Assembly (NCBI RefSeq): GCF_000974765.1
Contig: NZ_BBWU01000038.1
Location: forward strand, 1-52,633
Length of the DNA: 52,633 bases
Direction: 5' to 3'
From: Sphingomonas changbaiensis NBRC 104936
GTDB taxonomy: Bacteria; Pseudomonadota; Alphaproteobacteria; Sphingomonadales; Sphingomonadaceae
Part shown: positions 24,859 to 32,665 of the stretch, in pieces
How positions within the stretch are numbered: position 1 is the stretch's first letter
Layout: each line of letters opens with the position of its first letter
Program-made: the position numbers and the translations under genes
The notes under the pieces: generated by a model
What the model was told of the DNA's origin: nothing
Database searches by the model: none
Seen by the model: the letters and a program-made list of their open reading frames with translations, nothing else

Positions 24859-25743
24859 ATGCGCAACGCTCTCGCCGCCGCCCTCGCCCTGTCGCTCGCT
24901 TCCGCTTGCTACGCCGCCCCCGGCCCGGTGCCGATCCAGCCCGAGGCGCGGACGATCGCCCTGGGCGCGCTGAAGGTCACCAGCATCCATGACGCCGATT
25001 TCGAATCGGCCAATGACGGCAAGACATTCGGCCTCGACGTTGGCCCCGCCGCCGTGTCGCGCGTGCTGGTCGAGGCCGGGCTGCCGTCTGACGCGATCCC
25101 GCTCAGCGTCTCGGGCCTGCTGGTGCGGGGCATTCCCGGCCATATCGTGCTGATCGACACTGGCCTGGGCCCGAAGGCGAAGGGCAAGCTGATCGCCAGC
25201 CTCGCCATGGCAGGAATCACGCCCGACAAGGTGACCGACGTGCTGATCACCCATTCGCACGGCGATCATGTCGGCGGGCTGGTCGACGCCAACGGCCGCT
25301 CCGCCTTTCCGAACGCCGCGATTCGCATGTCGCGCCGGGAATGGGCGTGGATGCAGGAGCAGGCCGGCGCCAAACCGATCGCCGCTGCGATCCGCGCGCA
25401 GGTGCGGCCGTTTGAAGCGGGCACGGCGGTTCTGCCCGGCATCGTCTCGGTGCCGATCTTCGGCCATACGCCGGGGCATGTCGGCTATCGGATCAACTCC
25501 GGCCATGCCCACCTGATCGACATCGGCGATACCGCGCACAGCTCCGTCGTGTCACTCGCCGAGCCCGGCTGGGCGATGGGCTTCGACACCGACAAGAAGC
25601 TCGGCAAGGCGATGCGCCAGGCGGTGCTGGAACGGCTGGCCGAATCGCACGAGCTCGTGTTCGCGCCGCATTTTCCGTTTCCCGGCACGGGCCGCGTCGT
25701 GGCGAGCGGCGCCGGCTATAAATGGCAGCCGGCCGACAAATAA
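24859..25743 (+). CDS. Exported MBL-fold metallohydrolase
   Basis: A metallo-beta-lactamase-fold hydrolase of 294 residues with a signal peptide ([22 protein letters not shown]). The metal site is [10 protein letters not shown], with further ligands in [10 protein letters not shown] and [10 protein letters not shown]. The AHL-lactonase/quinone-type branch ([16 protein letters not shown]) is suggested, but the substrate is unknown. The Cys in SACYA could alternatively act as a lipobox. ATG 24859 is chosen; TTG 24847 is in frame. The gene is divergent from hisI, with starts about 40 bases apart. Confidence 0.87.
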   Translation: MRNALAAALALSLASACYAAPGPVPIQPEARTIALGALKVTSIHDADFESANDGKTFGLDVGPAAVSRVLVEAGLPSDAIPLSVSGLLVRGIPGHIVLIDTGLGPKAKGKLIASLAMAGITPDKVTDVLITHSHGDHVGGLVDANGRSAFPNAAIRMSRREWAWMQEQAGAKPIAAAIRAQVRPFEAGTAVLPGIVSVPIFGHTPGHVGYRINSGHAHLIDIGDTAHSSVVSLAEPGWAMGFDTDKKLGKAMRQAVLERLAESHELVFAPHFPFPGTGRVVASGAGYKWQPADK

Positions 25744-25817
25744 TCTGACAAGGGGAGACAAAGGCCGAACGGCTCCCTATATGCGGCGCCAACGAGACGA
25801 GGGTCCGGGTCCTCCCC

Positions 25818-27275
25818 ATGCTCACCACCAATCCGTTCGACGACGATAAGCTTCGCGAGGAATGCGGCGTATTCGGCATTTACGATGCCGAGACCGCGTC
25901 CGCCGTGGTTGCGCTGGGGCTGCACGCGCTCCAGCATCGCGGCCAGGAAGCCGCCGGCATCACCAGCTGGGACGGCCAGCATTTCCATACCCACCGCGCG
26001 ATGGGTCACGTTGCCGGCAATTTCGACCGGGACGACGTGATCCGCGGCCTGCCCGGCCGCGTCGCGGTCGGCCATGTCCGCTATTCGACGACCGGCGAGA
26101 CCGCGCTGCGCAACGTCCAGCCGCTGTTTGCCGAGCTGTCGTCGGGCGGCTTCGCGGTTGCCCATAACGGCAATATCTCCAACGCGATGAAGCTTCGCCG
26201 CGAGCTTGTCCGCCGCGGCTCGATCTTCCAGTCCACCTCGGACACAGAGGTGATCATCCACCTCGTCGCGACCTCCACCTACCGGACGCTGCTCGACAAA
26301 TTCATCGACGCGCTGAAGCAGGTCGAAGGCGCCTACAGCCTCATCTGCCTGACGCCCGAAGGCATGCTCGCCTGCCGCGACCCGCTCGGCATCCGGCCGC
26401 TGGTGATGGGCAAGCTTGGCGACGCGACAATCTTCGCATCGGAAACCGTCGCGCTCGACGTGATCGGCGCGGAGTTCATCCGCGAGGTCGAGCCCGGCGA
26501 GATCGTGATCGTGACCGACAGCGGCGTTCGCTCGATCCAGCCGTTCGGCTCGATCAATCCGCGGCCGTGCATTTTCGAGCATGTCTATTTCTCGCGGCCC
26601 GATTCGATCGTCGACGGCACGTCGGTCTATGATGTGCGCAAGGCGATCGGCGCGCAGCTCGCGATCGAGGCACCGGTCGAGGCCGATCTGGTGATTCCCG
26701 TCCCCGATTCGGGCGTGCCGGCCGCGATCGGCTATGCCCAGCAATCGGGCATTCCGTTCGAGCTCGGCATCATCCGCTCCCATTATGTCGGGCGGACCTT
26801 CATTCAGCCGGGCGACCAGGTTCGCCATCTGGGCGTGAAGCTGAAGCACAATGCCAACCGCGCGCTGATCGGCGGCAAACGCGTCGTGCTGATCGACGAT
26901 TCGATCGTGCGCGGCACCACCAGCCTGAAGATCGTCCAGATGATGCGCGACGCCGGCGCCGCCGAAGTGCACATGCGCATCGCCAGCCCGCCAACCCGGC
27001 ACAGCTGCTTCTATGGCGTCGACACGCCGGAGCGGACCAAGCTGCTGGCGGCGAAGCTCGATGTGCCCGGCATGTCGGATTACATCCACGCCGACAGCCT
27101 GGCGTTCGTCTCGATCGAGGGGCTCTACAAGGCGCTCGGCCATGATCGCCGCGCCGAGGTGCGTCCGCAGCATTGCGACGCCTGCTTCACCGGCGACTAT
27201 CCGACCACGCTGACCGACCAGGACGAGCTCGCGCCGACGGACCAGCTGAGTTTGCTCGCTGAACGGGTGGTCTGA
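25818..27275 (+). CDS. purF: Amidophosphoribosyltransferase
   Basis: PurF makes 5-phosphoribosylamine from PRPP and glutamine, the first step of purine synthesis. The 485-residue protein has the Ntn glutaminase nucleophile Cys16 after a short propeptide (REECGVFGIYD), then ALQHRGQEAAGI and STTGETALRNVQPL. The PRPP site is VVLIDDSIVRGTTS. Cysteines in the late CDACF and elsewhere suggest the iron-sulfur form of the enzyme (Bacillus type). Its 3' end is followed after 11 bases by a class B inverted pair. Confidence 0.95.
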   Translation: MLTTNPFDDDKLREECGVFGIYDAETASAVVALGLHALQHRGQEAAGITSWDGQHFHTHRAMGHVAGNFDRDDVIRGLPGRVAVGHVRYSTTGETALRNVQPLFAELSSGGFAVAHNGNISNAMKLRRELVRRGSIFQSTSDTEVIIHLVATSTYRTLLDKFIDALKQVEGAYSLICLTPEGMLACRDPLGIRPLVMGKLGDATIFASETVALDVIGAEFIREVEPGEIVIVTDSGVRSIQPFGSINPRPCIFEHVYFSRPDSIVDGTSVYDVRKAIGAQLAIEAPVEADLVIPVPDSGVPAAIGYAQQSGIPFELGIIRSHYVGRTFIQPGDQVRHLGVKLKHNANRALIGGKRVVLIDDSIVRGTTSLKIVQMMRDAGAAEVHMRIASPPTRHSCFYGVDTPERTKLLAAKLDVPGMSDYIHADSLAFVSIEGLYKALGHDRRAEVRPQHCDACFTGDYPTTLTDQDELAPTDQLSLLAERVV

Positions 27276-27286
27276 GGCCCAGAGCA

Positions 27287-27376
27287 CGGTTTGGCCTGAG
27301 CTTGTCGAAGGCCTCCCTTTCCCCTTAGGGGCGCAAGAAAGTGAAGGGAGGGCTTCGACAAGCTCAGCCCAAACCG
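27287..27376. repeat. Class B inverted pair, empty, between purF and an SDR gene
   Basis: A forward arm (CGGTTTGGCCTGAGCTTGTC...) and a reverse arm (...GACAAGCTCAGCCCAAACCG) enclose a loop around CCTTAGGGGCGC. The downstream end provides the CCGGAG that sits six bases before the GTG of the following gene, the same arrangement as at 24358. Confidence 0.88.
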
Positions 27377-27385
27377 GAGTTTGTC

Positions 27386-28093
27386 GTGACGAAGCCCCTC
27401 GAAAACCAGCTCGCCCTCGTCACCGGCGCCAGCCGCGGCATCGGCGCCGCCACTGCCGAAGCGCTCGCCAGGGCGGGCGCGCACGTGATCCTCACTGCCC
27501 GCACTGCCAAGGATCTGGAGCAGGTCGAAGACCGCATCCACCAGGCCGGCGGCAGCGCCACGATCGCGCCGATGGACCTGGCCGAGGGCGACAGCATCGG
27601 CCGCCTCGCCGCCGCGGTCGGCGAACGCTGGGGCAAGCTCGACGCCCTCGTCCTCAACGCCGCGATGCTCGGCACGCTGACGCCGGTGCCGGCGATCGAC
27701 GCCAAGGAATTCTCAAAGCTGCTGACGTTGAACGTCGGCGCCCAGCAGGCGCTGATCGCCGCGTTCGACCCGCTGCTGCGCGCGGCCGCCCCCGGCAAGC
27801 TGATCGCGATCACCTCCAGCGTCGGCGCGACGCCGCGCGCCTATTGGGGCGCGTATGGCGCTTCCAAGGCCGCGCTTGAAACCCTCGTCGCCGCCTATGG
27901 CGAGGAGCAGCGCAATCTGGGCAAGATCAAGGTTGCAATCCTCGACCCTGGCGCCACCCGCACTAAGATGCGCGAAAAGGCGTTTCCGGGCGAAGACCCG
28001 GTCACGGTCAAGGCGCCGGAAGCTGTGGCCGATCGGATCGCCGCGCTGCTGACGAGTGGGTTCGAGACGGGGCACCGCGAGCGGGTGGAATAA
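27386..28093 (+). CDS. SDR-family oxidoreductase
   Basis: A classical NAD(P)-dependent short-chain dehydrogenase of 235 residues. The cofactor motif is TGASRGIG, the structural motif NAA (in LVLNAAM), and the catalytic set Ser (ITSSVG), Tyr and Lys in YGASKAALE. GTG 27386 (TKPLENQLALVTG) is the best start because GGAG precedes it at six bases; an ATG at 27341 would translate the class B repeat. The substrate is unknown. The next gene in the same direction is the histone-deacetylase homologue, beyond a class C hairpin. Confidence 0.9.
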   Translation: MTKPLENQLALVTGASRGIGAATAEALARAGAHVILTARTAKDLEQVEDRIHQAGGSATIAPMDLAEGDSIGRLAAAVGERWGKLDALVLNAAMLGTLTPVPAIDAKEFSKLLTLNVGAQQALIAAFDPLLRAAAPGKLIAITSSVGATPRAYWGAYGASKAALETLVAAYGEEQRNLGKIKVAILDPGATRTKMREKAFPGEDPVTVKAPEAVADRIAALLTSGFETGHRERVE

Positions 28094-28100
28094 TTATCAC

Positions 28101-28172
28101 CGTTCGTTTCGAGCGAAGTCGAGAAACGACTGCTCCGAGCTTGCGCTTCTCGACTTCGCTCGAAGCGAACGG
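28101..28172. repeat. Class C inverted pair, empty
   Basis: Arms of 25 bases starting CGTTCGTTTCGAGCGAAGTC and ending in the inverse complement (GACTTCGCTCGAAGCGAACG) match at 24 of 25 positions, with a loop of about 22 bases. It begins seven bases after the SDR stop. A second copy lies at 50230-50303 in the ast operon. Confidence 0.88.
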
Positions 28173-28191
28173 ATGTGCTTAGTTCCACCGT

Positions 28192-29088
28192 GTGCTCCAC
28201 ATCGTTCACCACCCCGGCTACCTGACCCCGCCGCCTCCTTCCGGCGGTTTCCCTGCGAGCAAGTACAATCTCCTGATCGCAGCGCTGGACGCGCTCGATC
28301 TCCCTCAGGCGCGCCACGTTCCCGAGCCGATGCCGCGCATTTGGCTCGAGGCAGTGCACGCGCCGGCCTATGTCGACGAAGTCCTCTTCGCCGCGGTGCC
28401 GAAGGAGAAGGAGCGGCGGATCGGCTTCCCGGTCACGCCCTTGCTCGCGACCCGCGCGCAGCTGACGCCCGGCGGCACCTGGCTCGCCGCAAAGCTCGCG
28501 CTTGAACACGGCTATGCGGCGAACACTGCCGGCGGCAGCCATCATGCGCTTTACGATACCGGCGCCGGCTATTGCGTCTTCAACGACCTTGCGGTTGCCG
28601 CCCACCGCCTCTTGGCCGAAGGCGATGTGGGCCGCGTGCTGATCGTCGACTGCGACGTGCACCAGGGCGACGGGACTGCCTCGCTGCTTGCCGCGCGGGA
28701 GGACGTGGCCACCTACTCGATTCACGCCGAGAAGAACTTCCCGGCACGCAAGGCCCGCTCGACGCTCGACGTGCCGCTGCCCGACGGCACCGGCGACATG
28801 GCCTATCTCGATGCGCTCGCCGCCACGTTGCCGCCCCTGGTCGAGCGCTTCTGCCCGGACCTGATCCTCTATCAGGCCGGCGTCGACGTTCACGCCGACG
28901 ACAAGCTCGGCCGCCTGGCGCTGACCGACAAGGGCCTGCACGACCGCGACGCGTTCGTCGGAGCCCTCGCCCGCCGCCACGGCCTTCCGCTGGCGAGCAC
29001 GCCGGGTGGCGGCTACGGTGCGGACAAGACGCCGATCGCCGAGCGGCATGCGGCGACGATCCGGGTGCTGGGGAAGATACTGAGTTAG
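28192..29088 (+). CDS. Histone deacetylase family protein (AcuC/acetylpolyamine amidohydrolase type)
   Basis: A zinc-dependent deacetylase of 298 residues. The active-site blocks are NTAGGSHHALYDTGAGYCVFND (tandem His), IVDCDVHQGDGTA (zinc Asp and His), YQAGVDVHADDKLGRL (zinc Asp) and STPGGGYG. Bacterial members deacetylate acetyl-CoA synthetase, polyamines or related small substrates; no acs or acu gene is in the window to decide. GTG 28192 is the start. A class C hairpin sits 19 bases upstream and a class A palindrome directly after the stop. Confidence 0.88.
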   Translation: MLHIVHHPGYLTPPPPSGGFPASKYNLLIAALDALDLPQARHVPEPMPRIWLEAVHAPAYVDEVLFAAVPKEKERRIGFPVTPLLATRAQLTPGGTWLAAKLALEHGYAANTAGGSHHALYDTGAGYCVFNDLAVAAHRLLAEGDVGRVLIVDCDVHQGDGTASLLAAREDVATYSIHAEKNFPARKARSTLDVPLPDGTGDMAYLDALAATLPPLVERFCPDLILYQAGVDVHADDKLGRLALTDKGLHDRDAFVGALARRHGLPLASTPGGGYGADKTPIAERHAATIRVLGKILS

Positions 29089-29089
29089 C

Positions 29090-29110
29090 TCCTCCCCGTT
29101 CCGGGGAGGA
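29090..29110. repeat. Class A palindrome between the deacetylase gene and korA
   Basis: TCCTCCCCG-TTC-CGGGGAGGA, perfect nine-base arms, two bases after the stop of the deacetylase gene. It is the same unit as in glyS (278-298), with the loop in the other orientation. A terminator function is possible. Confidence 0.82.
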
Positions 29111-29128
29111 ATAAGGACTTAACCCCGT

Positions 29129-29156
29129 TTGCACTCCGCCGCAGATTTTCTACATT
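29129..29156 (+). promoter_or_regulatory. Possible korAB promoter
   Basis: TTGCAC, a 16-base spacer and TACATT lie 58 bases before the korA start, downstream of the class A palindrome. The match to the sigma-70 type consensus is moderate and there is no other evidence. Confidence 0.4.
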
Positions 29157-29213
29157 GGCGCCACGCATCGGGCGGCCTACTCGACCGCCTCGTATCAAGC
29201 AGGACAGTCGCAA

Positions 29214-31088
29214 ATGGCCACAGCCGCCCATCAGCTCACTCCCCAGGAGGCGAGCGCCCAGCCGCCCGCGGAAAATGTCGTCGTGCGCTTTGCCGGCGAC
29301 TCCGGCGACGGCATGCAGCTGACCGGCGGCCAGTTCACGCTGTCGACGGCGCTCGCCGGCAACGACCTCGCGACGTTCCCGGACTTCCCCGCCGAAATCC
29401 GCGCGCCGCAGGGCACGACCTTCGGCGTCTCCGCCTTTCAGATCAATTTCGGCTCAACCGACATCGACACTGCCGGCGATGCGCCGGACGTGCTGATCGC
29501 GATGAACCCGGCGGCGCTGAAAGTGAATGTCTCCAGCCTCAAGGACGGCGGCCTGATCATCGCCGACGAAGGCGAGTTCGGCGCGCGCAACCTTGCCAAG
29601 GCAGGCTATGACACCAACCCGCTGGAGGACGACAGCCTGGGTCGATGGCAGCTCCTCAGCTTCAACATCTCGCAGCTGACGCTCGAAGCCGTGAAGCCGT
29701 TCGGCCTCGGCAACAAGGAGGCTTTGCGCTGCAAGAATATGTGGACGCTAGGCCTGGCGCTCTGGATGTTCGACCGCGACCGCCAGCCGATCGTCGACTG
29801 GCTGAAGGCCAAGTTCGCCAAGGCGCCGACGCTCGCCGAAGCGAACATTGCCGCGCTGAACGCCGGCCATGCCTATGGCGAGACGGCGGAGCTCTCCGGC
29901 TTCCTGAAGCAGCACCATATCTCGGCCGCGCCCGCCGAACCCGGCCTCTATCGGACCGTCACCGGCGCCGAATCGATCTCGCTGGGCCTCGTCGCCGGCA
30001 CGCAGCTTGCCAATGTCCCGATGTTCTTCGGCGGCTATCCGATCACGCCGGCGTCGGCGATCCTGCACCATCTGTCGCGACTGAAGGAGTATGACGTCAC
30101 GACGTTCCAGGCGGAGGACGAGATCGCCGCGATCGCGAGCGCGATCGGCGCCTCCTATGCCGGATCGCTGGGCGTCACCTCGTCCTCGGGTCCCGGCATC
30201 GCGCTGAAGGGCGAGGCGATGGGCCTTGCGATCATGACCGAGCTGCCCTTGGTCATCGTGAACTCGCAGCGCGGCGGCCCGTCGACGGGCCTGCCGACCA
30301 AGACCGAGCAGTCGGACCTGTACCAGGCCGTCTATGGCCGCAACGGCGACGCGCCGATGCCGGTGCTGGCCGCCCGCTCCCCCGCCGACGCGTTCGATTG
30401 CGCGATCGAGGCAGTGCGGCTCGCGACCCAGTTCATGACGCCAGTAATGCTGCTGACCGACGGCTACATCGCCAACGCGGCCGAGCCGTGGCGGGTGCCA
30501 GACATGAGCCGCTATGCGCCGTTCCCGGTGCAGTATCTGGAGACCGTGCCCGAAGGCGGCTTCAAGGCCTATGCGCGTGACGACAAGCTGGCGCGACCCT
30601 GGGTCAAGCCCGGCACGCCCGGCCTGCTCCACCGCATCGGCGGCATCGAGAAGGCGAACGGCACCGGCAACATCGACTATTCGCCGTCGAACCACCAGCT
30701 GATGACCGACCTGCGCGCCGACAAGGTGCTCGGCATCGCCGATCACATTCCGGAGCAGGAGGTCACGCTCGGCGAGTCTAAGGGCAAGCTGGCCGTGGTC
30801 GGTTGGGGCTCGACCTATGGCCCGATCCATCAGGCCGTCCGGCGCCAGCGAATGAAGGGCCGCGACGTGCACCACATCCACGTCCGCCACATCTGGCCGC
30901 TGCCGCGAAACCTGGGCGACCTGCTGCGGAGCTACGACAAGATCATCGTGCCCGAAATGAACACGGGCCAGTTCAAGACGGTGCTGCGCGACCAGTATCT
31001 GGTCGACGCCCGCCCGCTCAACAAAGTCTCCGGCCAGCCCTTCCGCATTTCGGAAATCGAAGCCGCTATCGAGAGTGCGCTTTCATGA
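29214..31088 (+). CDS. korA: 2-oxoacid:acceptor oxidoreductase, alpha subunit
   Basis: The large subunit of a CoA-dependent 2-oxoacid (probably 2-oxoglutarate) ferredoxin oxidoreductase, which converts the oxoacid to acyl-CoA and reduced ferredoxin. The 624-residue chain fuses the gamma-type domain (VVRFAGDSGDGMQLTGGQF, about 20-200) with the alpha domain (FFGGYPITPASAILHHL, FQAEDEIAAIASAIGASYAG, TSSSGPGIALKGEAMGLA, QRGGPSTGLPTKTEQSDL). This fusion is usual in aerobic two-subunit KorAB. The stop overlaps the korB start (ATGA). Confidence 0.93.
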   Translation: MATAAHQLTPQEASAQPPAENVVVRFAGDSGDGMQLTGGQFTLSTALAGNDLATFPDFPAEIRAPQGTTFGVSAFQINFGSTDIDTAGDAPDVLIAMNPAALKVNVSSLKDGGLIIADEGEFGARNLAKAGYDTNPLEDDSLGRWQLLSFNISQLTLEAVKPFGLGNKEALRCKNMWTLGLALWMFDRDRQPIVDWLKAKFAKAPTLAEANIAALNAGHAYGETAELSGFLKQHHISAAPAEPGLYRTVTGAESISLGLVAGTQLANVPMFFGGYPITPASAILHHLSRLKEYDVTTFQAEDEIAAIASAIGASYAGSLGVTSSSGPGIALKGEAMGLAIMTELPLVIVNSQRGGPSTGLPTKTEQSDLYQAVYGRNGDAPMPVLAARSPADAFDCAIEAVRLATQFMTPVMLLTDGYIANAAEPWRVPDMSRYAPFPVQYLETVPEGGFKAYARDDKLARPWVKPGTPGLLHRIGGIEKANGTGNIDYSPSNHQLMTDLRADKVLGIADHIPEQEVTLGESKGKLAVVGWGSTYGPIHQAVRRQRMKGRDVHHIHVRHIWPLPRNLGDLLRSYDKIIVPEMNTGQFKTVLRDQYLVDARPLNKVSGQPFRISEIEAAIESALS

Positions 31089-32125
31089 ACGACATGACTC
31101 CCGTCGCGAAGACGACCACGATCAAGGACTGGGAATCGGACCAGGAAGTCCGCTGGTGCCCTGGCTGCGGCGACTATGCGATCCTGAAGGCCGTGCAGCG
31201 CACGATGCCTGAAATCGGCGCGACGCCGGAGAAGACGGTGTTCGTCTCCGGCATCGGCTGCTCGTCGCGCTTTCCCTATTACATGGAGACCTACGGCTTC
31301 CACACGATCCACGGCCGCGCGCCGGCGATCGCGACGGGGGTGAAGCTCGCCAATCCCGAGCTCGACGTGTGGATCATCACCGGCGATGGCGATGCGCTGT
31401 CGATCGGCGGCAACCACACGATGCACATCCTTCGCCGCAATCTCGACTGCCAGATCCTGCTGTTCAACAACGAGATTTACGGCCTGACCAAGGGCCAATA
31501 CTCCCCGACCAGCCGCGTCGGCACACGCTCGCCTTCGACGCCCTTCGGCTCCGTCGACCGGCCGGCCAGCCCGTGCAGCTTCGCGCTCGGTTCCGGCGCC
31601 CGCTTCGTCGCGCGCGGTATCGATGTGCACAAGAATCTGGCGGCGGTGCTGAAGGCGGCGCACGCGCACAAGGGCGCGAGCTTTGTCGAAATCTACCAGA
31701 ACTGCATCGTCTATAATGACGAAGTGTTCGCCGCCTTCACCGAAAAGGCGAAGGCGCAGGTCAACCAGATCTGGCTGGAAAATGGCGAGCCGATGCTGTT
31801 CGCCGGCGGCACGATGGGCTTGAAGCTCAACGCGAAGGAACTCCGGCTCGAGATCGTCAATGTCGAGAATGGCAACTGGGAAGCGGCGGGCGTGATCCGC
31901 CACGACCAGACCAACAAGGGCATCGCCCAGATGCTGATCGACATGGAGATCGAAAACGGCTTCCCGGTCGCCTTGGGCGTGATCTTCAACCATCCCCGTC
32001 CGACCTTCGAACGTGCCGTCACCGACCAGAACCGCGCCGCCGCCGAAGGCAAGACGCCCGACCTGCAAAAGCTCGTCGCCAAGGGCCAGACCTGGCAGGT
32101 CGAGAAGCAGCCGCACGAGATTTGA
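31085..32125 (+). CDS. korB: 2-oxoacid:acceptor oxidoreductase, beta subunit
   Basis: The thiamine-diphosphate-binding subunit, 346 residues. It has the iron-sulfur/TPP region RWCPGCGDYAILKA and SGIGCSSRFPYYM, the TPP-Mg motif GDGDALSIGGNH with the later FNNEIYGLTKGQYSPTS, and IYQNCIVYND, all typical of KorB. It forms the active enzyme with KorA, whose stop it overlaps. The two-subunit form without a delta ferredoxin domain needs a separate ferredoxin, which is not in this window. A repeat-bracketed GxxExxY gene follows directly. Confidence 0.94.
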   Translation: MNDMTPVAKTTTIKDWESDQEVRWCPGCGDYAILKAVQRTMPEIGATPEKTVFVSGIGCSSRFPYYMETYGFHTIHGRAPAIATGVKLANPELDVWIITGDGDALSIGGNHTMHILRRNLDCQILLFNNEIYGLTKGQYSPTSRVGTRSPSTPFGSVDRPASPCSFALGSGARFVARGIDVHKNLAAVLKAAHAHKGASFVEIYQNCIVYNDEVFAAFTEKAKAQVNQIWLENGEPMLFAGGTMGLKLNAKELRLEIVNVENGNWEAAGVIRHDQTNKGIAQMLIDMEIENGFPVALGVIFNHPRPTFERAVTDQNRAAAEGKTPDLQKLVAKGQTWQVEKQPHEI

Positions 32126-32133
32126 AGGTTTGG

Positions 32134-32168
32134 TCTCGCACGAAGAACACAAAGGGCACGAAGAGAAG
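32134..32168 (+). repeat. Class E repeat arm, left of the GxxExxY gene
   Basis: TCTCGCACGAAGAACACAAA followed by GGGCACGAAGAGAAG. It starts nine bases after the korB stop and ends at the GxxExxY start codon. It is the inverse complement (small mismatches, two-base length difference) of 32572-32604. Confidence 0.88.
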
Positions 32169-32567
32169 ATGCGGGCCGATCTCGAAGAGCTGGCTCGGAT
32201 CGCGATCGATTGCGGATTGAAGGTTCATCAGGCGTTTGGTCCAGGTCTGCTCGAATCGGCGTATGAAGCCTGTTTGGCCTACAGCCTCGCGGAGCGAGGT
32301 TTCATCGTCGAACGGCAGAAGCCCATTCCGATTCGGTTCAATGGCATCGATATTGAGATGGGCTTTCGCGCCGATCTCCTCGTCGAAGGCAGGTTGCTGA
32401 TCGAACTCAAGTCGACTGAGGCGCATGCGCCTGTCCATGCAAAACAGGTGCTCACCTATCTGCGGTTGATGGATCTTCCGCTAGGCCTGCTGATGAACTT
32501 CGGCGCGCCTACGTTCAGGGAAGGGCTGCGCCGGCTCGCAAACGACTATTATCCGCCTCGGGATTGA
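32169..32567 (+). CDS. GxxExxY family protein (PDDEXK_3-like)
   Basis: A 132-residue protein of the GxxExxY family (TIGR04256; PDDEXK_3 fold, nuclease superfamily; activity not established). The name motif is GPGLLESAYEACL; the nuclease-like core follows as GFRADLLVEGRLLIELKS (Asp, Glu-x-Lys) and QVLTYLRLMDLPLGLLMNFG. ATG 32169 is preferred; the frame is open upstream but that part is the class E repeat (reads HEEHKGHEE) and the korB end. It lies precisely between two inverted class E arms, and the neighbours korB and cfa are unrelated to it. This is consistent with a mobile cassette. Confidence 0.85.
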   Translation: MRADLEELARIAIDCGLKVHQAFGPGLLESAYEACLAYSLAERGFIVERQKPIPIRFNGIDIEMGFRADLLVEGRLLIELKSTEAHAPVHAKQVLTYLRLMDLPLGLLMNFGAPTFREGLRRLANDYYPPRD

Positions 32568-32571
32568 CCTG

Positions 32572-32604
32572 CTTCTTCGTGTCCTTCGTGTTCTTCGTGC
32601 GAGA
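32572..32604 (-). repeat. Class E repeat arm, right of the GxxExxY gene
   Basis: CTTCTTCGTGTCCTTCGTGT followed by TCTTCGTGCGAGA, the inverse complement of 32134-32168. It starts four bases after the GxxExxY stop and could also act as its 3' hairpin by pairing with the left arm. Confidence 0.88.
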
Positions 32605-32665
32605 CTCTTCTTCTTTTGGCCGCACTCGTCTGGCGCACTCGGCCCGCAATCGCTAGCTTCAGACC

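Noticed and set aside
25716-27287. Long minus-strand frame (523 residues) opposite purF
   Set aside because: purF is unambiguous; the opposite frame has the composition typical of antisense frames in high-GC DNA.
21692-27376. Class B repeats as a CRISPR array
   Set aside because: The copies are inverted pairs kilobases apart at gene ends, not direct repeats with uniform spacers, and no cas gene is present.
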